Source: Chloroflexota bacterium (GTDB taxonomy: Bacteria; Chloroflexota; Anaerolineae; Promineifilales; Promineifilaceae). From it: a stretch of DNA of 32,109 nucleotides. Below the pieces are notes generated by a model. That model was not told the origin of the DNA. It ran no database searches and was given only the letters and a program-made list of their open reading frames with translations. Both the position numbers and the translations under genes were made by a program. Location of the stretch: NCBI GenBank assembly GCA_013112725.1, contig JABFFZ010000070.1:1-32109 (forward strand). Reading direction: 5' to 3'. Below are positions 24,197-32,000 of the stretch, in pieces. Every line of letters starts with the position of its first letter. The first letter of the stretch is position 1.

Positions 24197-24266
24197 TGAT
24201 TGGAAGATTAGGAGACTGGGAGATTAGGAGACTGGGAGATTAAGCCATTTCCAATCTCCAATCTCC
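24194..24266. repeat. Period-8 word hairpin (GGAGATTA/GGAGACTG)
   Basis: Left words GGAGATTA, GGAGACTG, GGAGATTA, GGAGACTG, GGAGATTA form the cleanest 8-bp tandem array of the window. They are followed by inverse words CCAATCTCCAATCTCC. It starts at the stop of the PPC lipoprotein gene. Confidence 0.8.
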
Positions 24267-24284
24267 ACCAAATGTGAGGCGACG

Positions 24285-25166
24285 ATGCTTCCCAAAACAA
24301 GGCTCTTCGTTTTGTTGGCTATTACCCTGGCGGCGCTGCTCTCATTGGCATGCGGCGGCGGGACTCTGACCGGCAATGGGCCGACTGTCAGCCGGAACGC
24401 GCTTGCGCCTACGGACGTTACCCTGGTTCATGCCCGCAGCGGCGAAACGAGTTCCCTGGCCGTTTATGCCGTTAAGCGCGGGGAAACAAAACCAACGTTC
24501 TGGTCCAGCACAGCCACAGATGATATGACGGCCGTGACCGCTACCAGCCATGTGTACATGGGCAGCCGTCAATCCCCCTATTATGAAAAAGCCCCGTTCT
24601 ACTATGGCGCGAACGGCCTGCATGTGGCTGTTCCACGGCCTGACTTCGTTCCTTTGCCTGACCGCTGACCGGCTGCGTCCGCCGGAACCGGAAAACAGCC
24701 GGTTAGAGGTTGTCGCCTGACGTCAGTCGCCGGACGGCCGTTACCTGGCCTTCCAAAGCGCCCACGCCGGTACCGCCTTCATTCATATGGCCGACTTGCG
24801 CCAACAAACGATCACAGAGCTTTACAAACTGTCCACTTCTACCCATGCATGATCATGCCACCCGCTGGCTGGTGAACGAAGTGAAGTCACAGAGCTTTAC
24901 AAACTGTCCACTTCTACCCATGCCGCCAGCGGCTTTACCATGAGCTGGTCTCCAGATAGCCAACAAATCGCCTTTTTGAGGCTGGGCAAATGTAAGACAG
25001 TCATTGACAGAGATGTTTTAGCCACAGACCCCGAACCTATTGTAATCGCGATGTCTACATCGTCGGCGTCAACGGCGACGGGGCGCAGCGGGTTACCAAC
25101 ACCGAAGATGGCGCGATTATGATGGAGCCGGAGTACACGATTGGTTGGTTGAAAACGAATGAGTAG
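24285..25166 (+). pseudogene. Decayed lipoprotein gene with TolB/WD40-like C-terminal part
   Basis: The start is intact: ATG at 24285, signal peptide and lipobox SLAC (Cys23), then a 127-aa open stretch ending at 24668. Beyond that the reading continues in other frames. At 24715-24850 are RQSPDGRYLAFQSAHAGTAFIHMADLRQQTITELYKL pieces. A downstream frame has SWSPDSQQIAFLRLGK, and a third has DVYIVGVNGDGAQRVTNTEDG ending at TAG 25164-25166. These fit TolB-like propeller repeats (SPDG, VNGDG-x-RVTN). At least three disruptions are needed to join them. An internal 37-bp duplication (24812-24848 and 24887-24923) adds a stop. The gene is probably dead beyond its first part; the 127-aa lipoprotein could still be made. 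Confidence 0.8.
24812..24923. repeat. 37-bp direct repeat within the decayed lipoprotein gene
   Basis: TCACAGAGCTTTACAAACTG and the 17 bases after it (24812-24848) recur exactly at 24887-24923, offset by 75 bp. The in-between 38 bp bring a TGA in the coding frame. It looks like a local duplication or the scar of a rearrangement. Confidence 0.9.
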
Positions 25167-25186
25167 GACAGCTAAAAGGTATGGTC

Positions 25187-25778
25187 ATGGCTAGATACAT
25201 CTTTCCACTTTTTTTGCTCTTGTTGCCGGCGCTGGCCTGCCAGTCAGCCACCACGCCGGCAACTTCATCACCCACTGCTGTGGGTGGGCGCGAGGGGCAG
25301 GCGTTTGTTTTCAAGAATTAGGCTGATGGTTACGTCGCCGGTGGGGGATAATCCGCGCCGGTTATTCTCCGGCCAGTTGCCACAACCGCTGGCTTGGCCG
25401 CCCGATGGCGAACGCCTGCTTTTTCAGGACGGCGCGACATTAGCAATTGTGGGAGTAGCGGGCGGGGAACCGGCCATGGTGGGCATTGACGTCACCACGT
25501 TAACGCTCAAACCGCAATGGATGGCCAACGGCCGTACCCTCCCCGCCGGGTATCCAAGGGAAAAGGGAACAAAACTGGTGACGATCAATACGGCCGACGG
25601 CCGTATGCGGGATCTGATCACCTGGGACAAAGAGAGCGGCATTGCCGGTTTTGCCATTTCTCCGGCCGACGGCCGTATTGCCTTTTGGGCGGAAACATAC
25701 CGGCGCAGACAAAGTGACCTGTTCTTCTCCACCTATGAAGAATGTGGCTACCGGGTACAGGTTTTTGCGCCTGAATAG
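25187..25778 (+). pseudogene. Second decayed lipoprotein gene with TolB-like repeats
   Basis: ATG at 25187 has AAAGGT 6 nt upstream and gives a short lipoprotein signal (PLFLLLLPALAC, Cys18) and a Thr/Pro linker, stopping at TAG 25321 after 44 codons. Another frame then stays open to 25778, with PLAWPPDGERLLFQDGATLAIVGVAGGE, WMANGRTLP, KLVTINTADGRMRDLITWD, and ISPADGRIAFWAE, again propeller-like. The two halves are out of frame, so at least one frameshift separates the signal peptide from the propeller. It follows the previous decayed lipoprotein by 20 nt and is probably a tandem paralogue. Confidence 0.75.
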
Positions 25779-25788
25779 CGGCAACTGT

Positions 25789-25823
25789 CTCTGGTAATAA
25801 ACTTGTCAAGTCTGAACACTTAC
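25789..25823 (-). repeat. Partial copy of the TTGACAAGTTT repeat
   Basis: Its reverse complement GTAAGTGTTCAGACTTGACAAGTTTATTA-CCAGAG matches 19349-19382 almost exactly. Only one arm of the hairpin is present. It touches the stop codon of the PIN remnant. Confidence 0.8.
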
Positions 25824-26093
25824 GCCTTGACTCCAAACTGCTCACTCCCACGAAAATCTTTCTGATTGAAGGTGACAATGTGTTTTGCCCCGGCGGCAGC
25901 CGCTAAGTCAAGAACCATGTCATCTTTGGCATTTGGCAGAAATGGTCGCCAATGAAAATATACTTCTTGAAGGTGCGCCTTGGGCTGCCAGATAGCCAAC
26001 TGCTCCATAAATTTGCTGTTCAGACAGCCCGGTTAGCTGATGATCTGGCCTGGTTAACACGTCCAGATATTCCAGGTAGAGGTGGAGGGACAC
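25820..26093 (-). pseudogene. PIN-domain toxin remnant (COG1569-like), truncated and frameshifted
   Basis: The C-terminal frame (25820-26008) reads FHWRPFLPNAKDDMVLDLAAAAGAKHIVTFNQKDF, the conserved end of the putative toxin-antitoxin PIN family, whose DD and TFN-x-x-DF carry acidic active-site residues. The preceding part, VSLHLYLEYLDVLTRPDHQL-TGLSEQQIYGAVGYLAAQ, continues in another frame, with the shift at about 25970-25985. The first acidic residue and N-terminal strand are gone. It begins immediately beyond the kinase stop at 26098. No antitoxin gene is seen. It is a dead relic, probably of a mobile toxin-antitoxin pair. Confidence 0.85.
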
Positions 26094-26097
26094 AGGT

Positions 26098-29000
26098 TTA
26101 TATCGAGACCCATTCGGTCAGGATTTGGCTGGCGGTGGTTTCCAGGTCGAGGGTGTTTCCTTGTGATAGGGCAGACTGCACGGCCGTGTCCGCCGGGTCC
26201 AGCTCCAATGTGCGCAGGCAATCGTGGGCAGTGCGGTGGTGTTCGGGGGTGGCTGAGGGGTGGTTCAGACTCAGGCCAATCAGCGCCAGCCCCCGATCCC
26301 GGTTGCCTTGGCGCGCCAGCAGCAGACCAGAGGTTTGCACGGCCGTTAGCACATGCGGTGTGGCCCCAATTTGCTGGGCGACGGTGATGGCTTCGTGCAG
26401 GTATTGTCTGGCGGTGGCAAAATCATCCAGCCGCAGCAGCACATCGGCCAGATTATTGAGCAGCAGGGAGATAAATTGCTGCTGCCCCGTCTCACGCGCC
26501 AGTTGCAGCGCCTGTTCGCCGTAGGCGACTGTTGTTTCCCAATCGCCCCGTTCATAGGCCACCACCCCCAGGTTGTTCAGCGCCGACGCTTCCCGTTCCC
26601 GGTTGCCCACCTGCCGCGCTTTGGTCAATATCTGGGAATAGAGTTCATTGGCGCGTTCCCAATTGCCGGTGACGACGGCCACGGCCCCCAGCCGGTTTAG
26701 GGCAAATAGTTCCTGGGTGGGCAGGTTGGCGCGGCGGCTGAGTTCCAGACATTCATGCAGTAGGGCCACGGCCGTGTCATTGTCCCCTTGCCGCCATTGC
26801 ACATCCCCCAGACCATAGAGCACCTGGGCCAGCGTTTCCGCGTCTGCGCCGGCGCGGGCCAGGGGCAGGCTCTCTTCCAGGTAGGTTTGCGCCTGGGGGT
26901 AATTGCCTTGCAGCACGGCCGTCTGGCTGAGCCAATAGAGGGCATCGGCGGTGTGCGGCCCATCCTGCCGCGTCCGCGCCAGCTTCAGAGCCGATTCCAA
27001 CGAGGCGCGGGCGGCGGTATAATCACCCAAGAAAAAGCGGGCCTCCCCCAGCCGCAGGAACAGCACCAGCCGGGTGGCGCTTTCGGTGGGCAGCAGAGTG
27101 AGGGCGCGTTCAAAGAGGGCACGGCCGTTGGCGTAGGCGCTGAGGCGCAGCGCCTGTTCCCCTGCCTGCTGCAAATAGCTGCCCGCCTGTTCATAATCGC
27201 CCGCCTTTTCAAAATAGTCGGCGATCAGGCCGTAATACTCGCCGGCCCGTGCGCCGCTGGCCTGGACTAGCCAGAGGGCGGCGGCGCGATTATACCGCTC
27301 TTGCTGGCGGCGCAGCAGCGTACTCAGGATCACATCTTGCAGCATCGTTTTGCCGAAGATGTATTCCGTCGCCCCGGCAAAGGCGGTGGTCTCTCGTTCG
27401 TAGATGAAATCTTGGGCCACCAGCCGGTCCAAAATTGCGGGCAAATTATCTACGTGGAAGTCATCGGCCTGGTCAAGGGCCATAAGGGCGGCGTCGTAAA
27501 AGATGCGGCCTACCACGGCGGCGCGCTGCAAGGTGAGCTTTTCTGGGTAGAGCAGGCTGTCTAGCCGGGCTTGCAGCAGGCCAACCAGCGTGGCGGGTAC
27601 TTCCAGATGGCCCAGCCGCTCTTCTTCCACTGTCCAGACCTCATCGTTTTGTTTGATAATCACGCGATCATCAATGAGCATTTTGACTAACTCTTCCATG
27701 TAGAGCGGGTTGCCTTCGGCGCGTTCTACCAGCAGGTCACGCAAGGCTTTGGGCACATCGGCCACATTTTGCAGGATTTCGCGTACCAGGCTGCGGCTCT
27801 CGCGCCGGTCTAACGGCCGTAACTCCAGCCGCGTATGGAACGATTGCCCGCTGCCCCAGGCCGGGCGCCGCTCATAGAGAGACGGCCGTGCCAGGCAAAT
27901 CATCAGCAGCGGTAAATCGTCGTGCTGCGCGGCCAGGTCGGTTAATAAATCGAGCGAGGCATCGTCGGCCAGATGCACGTCTTCCACTTCCATCACCACC
28001 GGATTGCGGGCGCACAACGCCTCAATCCAGCGGATAAACATCTGTCGCGCCCGCTCCGTGAGCTGCTGTGGGTCGCCGAGCAGCCCCTTGACGTGGGGGC
28101 TGGCCGAAAAATCAAAACCAACCAGGTGACCGAGTAAATGGGCCATCGGCTCATTTTCGCCCGCGTGTTGGCGGATACCCGCTTCCAGCTTTTGCCGGGC
28201 TGTGGATGGGCTGTCATTGTCCTGAATTTCGTAGCGGAAGGAGACCAGGTCGCGCAGCAAAGCATAGGGGCGGTTGGTCATTTCCGGCGTGGCCCGGCCA
28301 CGCATCACCCAAAACACCTCTGGGCGCAAATCTGACCAGTTGACAAACTCATACAGCAGTCGGGATTTACCCAGCCCGGCCTCGCTGACGATGGTGAAAA
28401 TTTGCGTCTCCTGATCTTCGATAGCATCCATAAAGGCGTTTTGTAGCGCCTTCACTTCGCTTTCGCGGCCGATTAATTGCGTTTCAATGCCTTCAATGCC
28501 GCGTGTGCCCCGGCGGAAGGCGCGTGGTTTGGCCGAACGGACGCGGTAGACCTGCATGGTGTCCTGGCTGCGCCGCAGTTTAAGGGGTGTGTCTGGCTCC
28601 ATTTCAAAAACGCCGCGTACCTGGCTGTAGGTGTTGTGGGTGATGAGGATAAGGCCATCAGCCTGCTGCATGAGGCGGTTGGTCAGGCTGATGGTGGCGC
28701 CGCTGGCGGTGTAGTCGCCGCTTTCTTCGTCTGGCGTCAGCAGCGCCAGGCCGGTATTTAGGGCAATGTTGAGCGGCAGCGGCTCGTCGTCGGCGTCGCC
28801 CAGGTAGGCGGCGCTTTGCTGCTGCATGGCGGTTTGCAGGGCCAGGGCGGCGCGCACGGCGCGTTCGGCGTCGTCTTCGCGGGTGAGGTCGGCGCCCCAA
28901 ATGGCCATCATGGTGTCTTCGGAGCGGCTGAAGATGCGGCCGCCATAGTCGCTGATGATGTTGTCTACGGCCGTCCACCACTCTCTTAATGCCTGCCGTA

Positions 29001-30015
29001 CCCGCTCGTTGCCACCGCTTTCATCCACCAGTTCGGCAAATTCGGCGGCGCTGGCATAGAGGGCGGTGATCGTTTTATTTTGTTCGCTGGTGGTGCGTTT
29101 GTTGGTGCTGCTGCCGGTGGCGGCCTTGCTGGTGGCGCTGCGGGCAATGGTCTGATCTTCCAGCAACAGCCGCAACCGGGTGGGAGCAACTGAGATGGTG
29201 CTGCCGACGGCCAGGGCTACCGCCTGCGCCAATTCCAACGCTGATTGGTAACGGTCGTCTGGTTTTTTAGCCAGGGCGCGTTGGGTGATGTGGTCAATGG
29301 CCGGGGGTAGTTCTGGATTGCGCTGGATGGCGCTGGGGATGGGTTCGTTGACGTGCATCATCAAGACGCTGAAGTTGTTGTCGTGGGCAAAGGGCAGGTT
29401 GCCGGTGAGCATCTGGAAGAGAATGACGCCCAGGGAGTAAATGTCGGCGCGGTGGTCCAGGTTCATATTGCCCTGGGCCTGTTCGGGAGACATGTAAGCG
29501 GGCGTGCCCATCAGCGCCCCGGTCATGGTGATGTGTTGGCCGCCAGAGACCATGCGGGCAATACCGAAGTCGGTGACAAAGGCATTGCCATCGCGGTCAA
29601 TCATGATGTTGGAAGGTTTAATGTCACGGTGGATGATGCCCTGGCGGTGGGCGTAATCGAGGGCAGAACCGATTTGCTGTATCAGGTAGCTGGCTTCGGC
29701 CAGCGGCAGTGCGCCCCGGCTCATCACATCACGCAGGGTGCCACTATCCAGGTAACGCATGACGATGTAGGGGGGATCGTGACGGCCGTCGAAGTCATAC
29801 ACCGGCAGGATGTGGGGATGCTCTAACCGGGCGATGAGCCGGGCTTCGCGCTGGAAACGCTGCACCGCTTCCGGGTCATCCAGCCGCGCCCGTAAAATCA
29901 CCTTGACGGCCACATCCCGCTCTACGCTTGGCTGGTGAGCGCGGTAGACTGTGGCCATACCACCATAACCAACTTCTTCTAGCAATATATAAGGGCCGAG
30001 GGTGTGGGATTTCAT
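26098..30015 (-). CDS. Ser/Thr protein kinase fused to cyclase-like, AAA ATPase and TPR domains
   Basis: A 1305-aa cytoplasmic signalling protein. The PknB-type kinase spans about 8-270: G loop GYGGMATVY, catalytic Lys38 (VAVKVI), HRD at 129-131, DFG at 149-151, GTPAYMSPEQ. A linker rich in Ser/Thr follows, then a class III nucleotide-cyclase-like domain (about 314-470: TALYASAAEFAELV, GGRIFSRSEDTMMAIWG, SLTNRLMQQADG). Its usual first metal Asp is replaced (LYAS instead of LFAD), so it is probably inactive. A predicted ATPase follows with IGRESEVKALQNAF and P-loop SEAGLGKSR (544-552), then helical and TPR repeats (about 930-1250). Start ATG 30015 has no clear ribosome-binding site. It is a single gene; targets are unknown. 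Confidence 0.94.
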   Translation of the reverse strand: MKSHTLGPYILLEEVGYGGMATVYRAHQPSVERDVAVKVILRARLDDPEAVQRFQREARLIARLEHPHILPVYDFDGRHDPPYIVMRYLDSGTLRDVMSRGALPLAEASYLIQQIGSALDYAHRQGIIHRDIKPSNIMIDRDGNAFVTDFGIARMVSGGQHITMTGALMGTPAYMSPEQAQGNMNLDHRADIYSLGVILFQMLTGNLPFAHDNNFSVLMMHVNEPIPSAIQRNPELPPAIDHITQRALAKKPDDRYQSALELAQAVALAVGSTISVAPTRLRLLLEDQTIARSATSKAATGSSTNKRTTSEQNKTITALYASAAEFAELVDESGGNERVRQALREWWTAVDNIISDYGGRIFSRSEDTMMAIWGADLTREDDAERAVRAALALQTAMQQQSAAYLGDADDEPLPLNIALNTGLALLTPDEESGDYTASGATISLTNRLMQQADGLILITHNTYSQVRGVFEMEPDTPLKLRRSQDTMQVYRVRSAKPRAFRRGTRGIEGIETQLIGRESEVKALQNAFMDAIEDQETQIFTIVSEAGLGKSRLLYEFVNWSDLRPEVFWVMRGRATPEMTNRPYALLRDLVSFRYEIQDNDSPSTARQKLEAGIRQHAGENEPMAHLLGHLVGFDFSASPHVKGLLGDPQQLTERARQMFIRWIEALCARNPVVMEVEDVHLADDASLDLLTDLAAQHDDLPLLMICLARPSLYERRPAWGSGQSFHTRLELRPLDRRESRSLVREILQNVADVPKALRDLLVERAEGNPLYMEELVKMLIDDRVIIKQNDEVWTVEEERLGHLEVPATLVGLLQARLDSLLYPEKLTLQRAAVVGRIFYDAALMALDQADDFHVDNLPAILDRLVAQDFIYERETTAFAGATEYIFGKTMLQDVILSTLLRRQQERYNRAAALWLVQASGARAGEYYGLIADYFEKAGDYEQAGSYLQQAGEQALRLSAYANGRALFERALTLLPTESATRLVLFLRLGEARFFLGDYTAARASLESALKLARTRQDGPHTADALYWLSQTAVLQGNYPQAQTYLEESLPLARAGADAETLAQVLYGLGDVQWRQGDNDTAVALLHECLELSRRANLPTQELFALNRLGAVAVVTGNWERANELYSQILTKARQVGNREREASALNNLGVVAYERGDWETTVAYGEQALQLARETGQQQFISLLLNNLADVLLRLDDFATARQYLHEAITVAQQIGATPHVLTAVQTSGLLLARQGNRDRGLALIGLSLNHPSATPEHHRTAHDCLRTLELDPADTAVQSALSQGNTLDLETTASQILTEWVSI

Positions 30016-30360
30016 GGGGTGAAAGAGGGTTTATGTACTCAGGTGTCCAAATGATCTGATGTTTAAGTGATCGGGCGTGTCGAATAGTTTCAGTATACAA
30101 GCTTTTCTGTCAGCCAACCTGTCCAAGTATACGAGATTTAGGGGGATGGCTCAATTGATTACTGGCATTTTTGCCCGTTCCCGGCATACTTGGGACAGTA
30201 AATGGTGGCTCTTTAGAATTTTGGGTGAGACGGTGTGAAACGTGATACGTGATGCGTGAGGACTTTCTGGTCACAAATCATGTATCACGCATCATGGCCT
30301 GTTGCTCCCCTCAAGTCCCAATGAGTCTGAATTGTCAATTTTTGAAAAGGAGAGTTTTTC
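30016..30360. other. 345-nt divergent spacer between the kinase gene and fba
   Basis: Holds a TATACT-type -10 candidate for the kinase (minus, 30093-30098). An inverted repeat CTGTCCAAGTAT (about 30119) / ATACTTGGGACAG (about 30186-30198) lies mid-spacer, and the period-7 word hairpin at 30238-30297 follows. The fba ribosome-binding site AAGGAGAG lies at the right end. No other gene is recognised. Confidence 0.6.
30238..30297. repeat. Period-7 word hairpin (CGTGATA/CGTGATG)
   Basis: Left words CGTGATA, CGTGATG, CGTGAGG pair with the inverse words ending ATCACGCATCATGG. Same vocabulary as 22338-22440. It lies about 65 nt before the fba start. Confidence 0.75.
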
Positions 30361-31431
30361 ATGTCACTCAACCATATTCTGGCCGGGGTGGTCACCGGCG
30401 AGCAGGTACAGGAGATTTTTGCCTATGCTAAGGCGCAGCAGTTTGCGCTGCCGGCGGCCAATGTGGTGGGCAGTAATAGTGTGAATGCGGTGTTGGAAAC
30501 GGCCGTCGCCGTCAACGCCCCCGTCATCCTGCAATTTTCTAATGGTGGCGCTTCCTTTATGGCCGGGAAGAGCCTGAATAATGACGGGCAGCGGGCGGCT
30601 ATTGCCGGGGCGGTGTCCGGGGCGCACCATGTGCATCAGGTGGCGGCCATGTATGGGGCGCGGGTCATTTTGCATACCGACCACTGCGCCAAGAAACTGC
30701 TGCCCTGGGTGGACGGCATGTTAGATGCCGGGGAAGCGTTTTACAAGACACATGGCAAGTCGCTGTTTAGCAGCCATATGCTCGATTTATCCGAAGAGCC
30801 AATTCACGAAAACGTGGAGATTTGTAAGCGTTACCTGGAGCGCATGAGCAAAATGGGCATGACGCTGGAGATTGAACTGGGCGTGACCGGCGGTGAAGAA
30901 GATGGCGTGGACAATACCGGGGTGGACAGCTCCCGCCTGTATACACAGCCCGAAGAAGTGGCCTACGCTTACGAGGAGTTGATGAAGGTCAGCCCCAATT
31001 TCACCATTGCCGCTGCTTTTGGCAATGTGCATGGGGTGTATAAACCGGGCAATGTGCAGTTACGGCCGATTATTCTGCACAATTCGCAGGTGTATGTGCA
31101 GGAGAAGTTTGGCACGGCCGAAAAGCCGATCAACTTTGTCTTTCATGGTGGTTCTGGTAGCAGCCAGGAAGAAATCCGCGAAGCCATTTCCTACGGGGCG
31201 ATCAAGATGAACATTGACACCGACTTGCAATGGGCGTTTTGGGATGGCGTACGCGGGTATGAGGCCAAATACCATGACTATTTGCAGGGGCAGATTGGCA
31301 ATCCCGATGGCCCGGACGCGCCGAATAAGAAGTATTATGACCCGCGTCGCTGGCTGCGGGCGGCTGAAGAGTCGTTTGTGGCCCGCCTGAAGCAGGCGTT
31401 TGTGGATTTGAATGATGTAGATCGGATTTAG
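30361..31431 (+). CDS. fbaA: Class II fructose-bisphosphate aldolase
   Basis: Zinc-dependent cleavage of fructose-1,6-bisphosphate to dihydroxyacetone phosphate and glyceraldehyde-3-phosphate (glycolysis, reversible in gluconeogenesis). The 356 residues correspond to E. coli FbaA with a shift of two. HTDHCAKK holds catalytic Asp107 and zinc ligand His108. TLEIELGVTGGEEDGVDN holds the Glu region (172), AAFGNVHGVYKPGNV holds His224, and FVFHGGSGSS holds His262. The monovalent-cation and phosphate loops GGSGSS and NIDTD are present. Excellent AAGGAG 7-8 nt before the ATG. It stands alone, followed by a 14-bp hairpin. Confidence 0.97.
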   Translation: MSLNHILAGVVTGEQVQEIFAYAKAQQFALPAANVVGSNSVNAVLETAVAVNAPVILQFSNGGASFMAGKSLNNDGQRAAIAGAVSGAHHVHQVAAMYGARVILHTDHCAKKLLPWVDGMLDAGEAFYKTHGKSLFSSHMLDLSEEPIHENVEICKRYLERMSKMGMTLEIELGVTGGEEDGVDNTGVDSSRLYTQPEEVAYAYEELMKVSPNFTIAAAFGNVHGVYKPGNVQLRPIILHNSQVYVQEKFGTAEKPINFVFHGGSGSSQEEIREAISYGAIKMNIDTDLQWAFWDGVRGYEAKYHDYLQGQIGNPDGPDAPNKKYYDPRRWLRAAEESFVARLKQAFVDLNDVDRI

Positions 31432-31464
31432 AGTCGTTTTCACGGGGAAGCCATTATTTGTAAG

Positions 31465-31501
31465 TCAGACATCCGATTTCTTGGAATAATCGGATGTCTG
31501 A
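31465..31501. terminator. Perfect 14-bp stem-loop downstream of fba
   Basis: TCAGACATCCGATT (31465-31478), 9-nt loop, AATCGGATGTCTGA (31488-31501). No T tract follows, so it may be a Rho-type or protein-binding site instead of an intrinsic terminator. It lies 14-50 nt ahead of the next start codon and could control that gene. Confidence 0.55.
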
Positions 31502-31514
31502 TCTGGAGACCACC

Positions 31515-32000
31515 ATGACCCCAACCCCGATTCCCGAACAGATGGCGGCCGTTATCCTGGAATCATACGATGGTGCCGGCGCGCTGCGTGTGGTGCAGCG
31601 CCCCGTACCCCGCCCCGGTCCCAGGCAAGTGCTGGTGAAAGTAGCTGCTGCGTCCATCAACCCGTCTGATCTGATGTTTATATTGGGCCAATATGGCTTC
31701 AAAAAGCCAACTCCCACAGTGCCCGGCTTTGAAGGCTCTGGCACAGTGATAGCCGTGGGCGGTAGTACCGGGTTGATGGGGCGCTATCTGGCGGGGAAGC
31801 GGGTGGCCTGTGTTACCCAACAAGATGGTCTCTGGGCTGAATATGCCACCACGACGGTCAATTATGCCCTGCCCCTGGACGATGCGGTAAGTTTGGAACA
31901 GGGAGCGATGTCGGTGGTGAATCCGCTGACGGCCGTTGCCCTGATTGACCTGGCTAAAAAAGCCGGCCAGCAAACAGTCATCGTAACTATACAGGTGTGA
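31515..32000 (+). pseudogene. Medium-chain dehydrogenase (zinc-binding ADH / quinone oxidoreductase type), cut by an IS
   Basis: The N-terminal GroES-like half of an NAD(P)-dependent alcohol dehydrogenase/quinone-reductase-like enzyme: MAAVILESYDGAGALRVVQRPVP, VLVKVAAASINPSDL, VPGFEGSGTVIAVGG, GKRVACVTQQDGLWAEYA, LPLDDAVSLEQGAMSVVNPLTAVAL. The family is about 320-340 aa. Here native sequence ends at QQTVIV (31982) and four foreign codons lead to a stop at 31998-32000, so the Rossmann fold is lost. The ATG at 31515 has GGAG 6 nt upstream; an earlier in-frame ATG (31494) lies within the hairpin. Confidence 0.9.
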
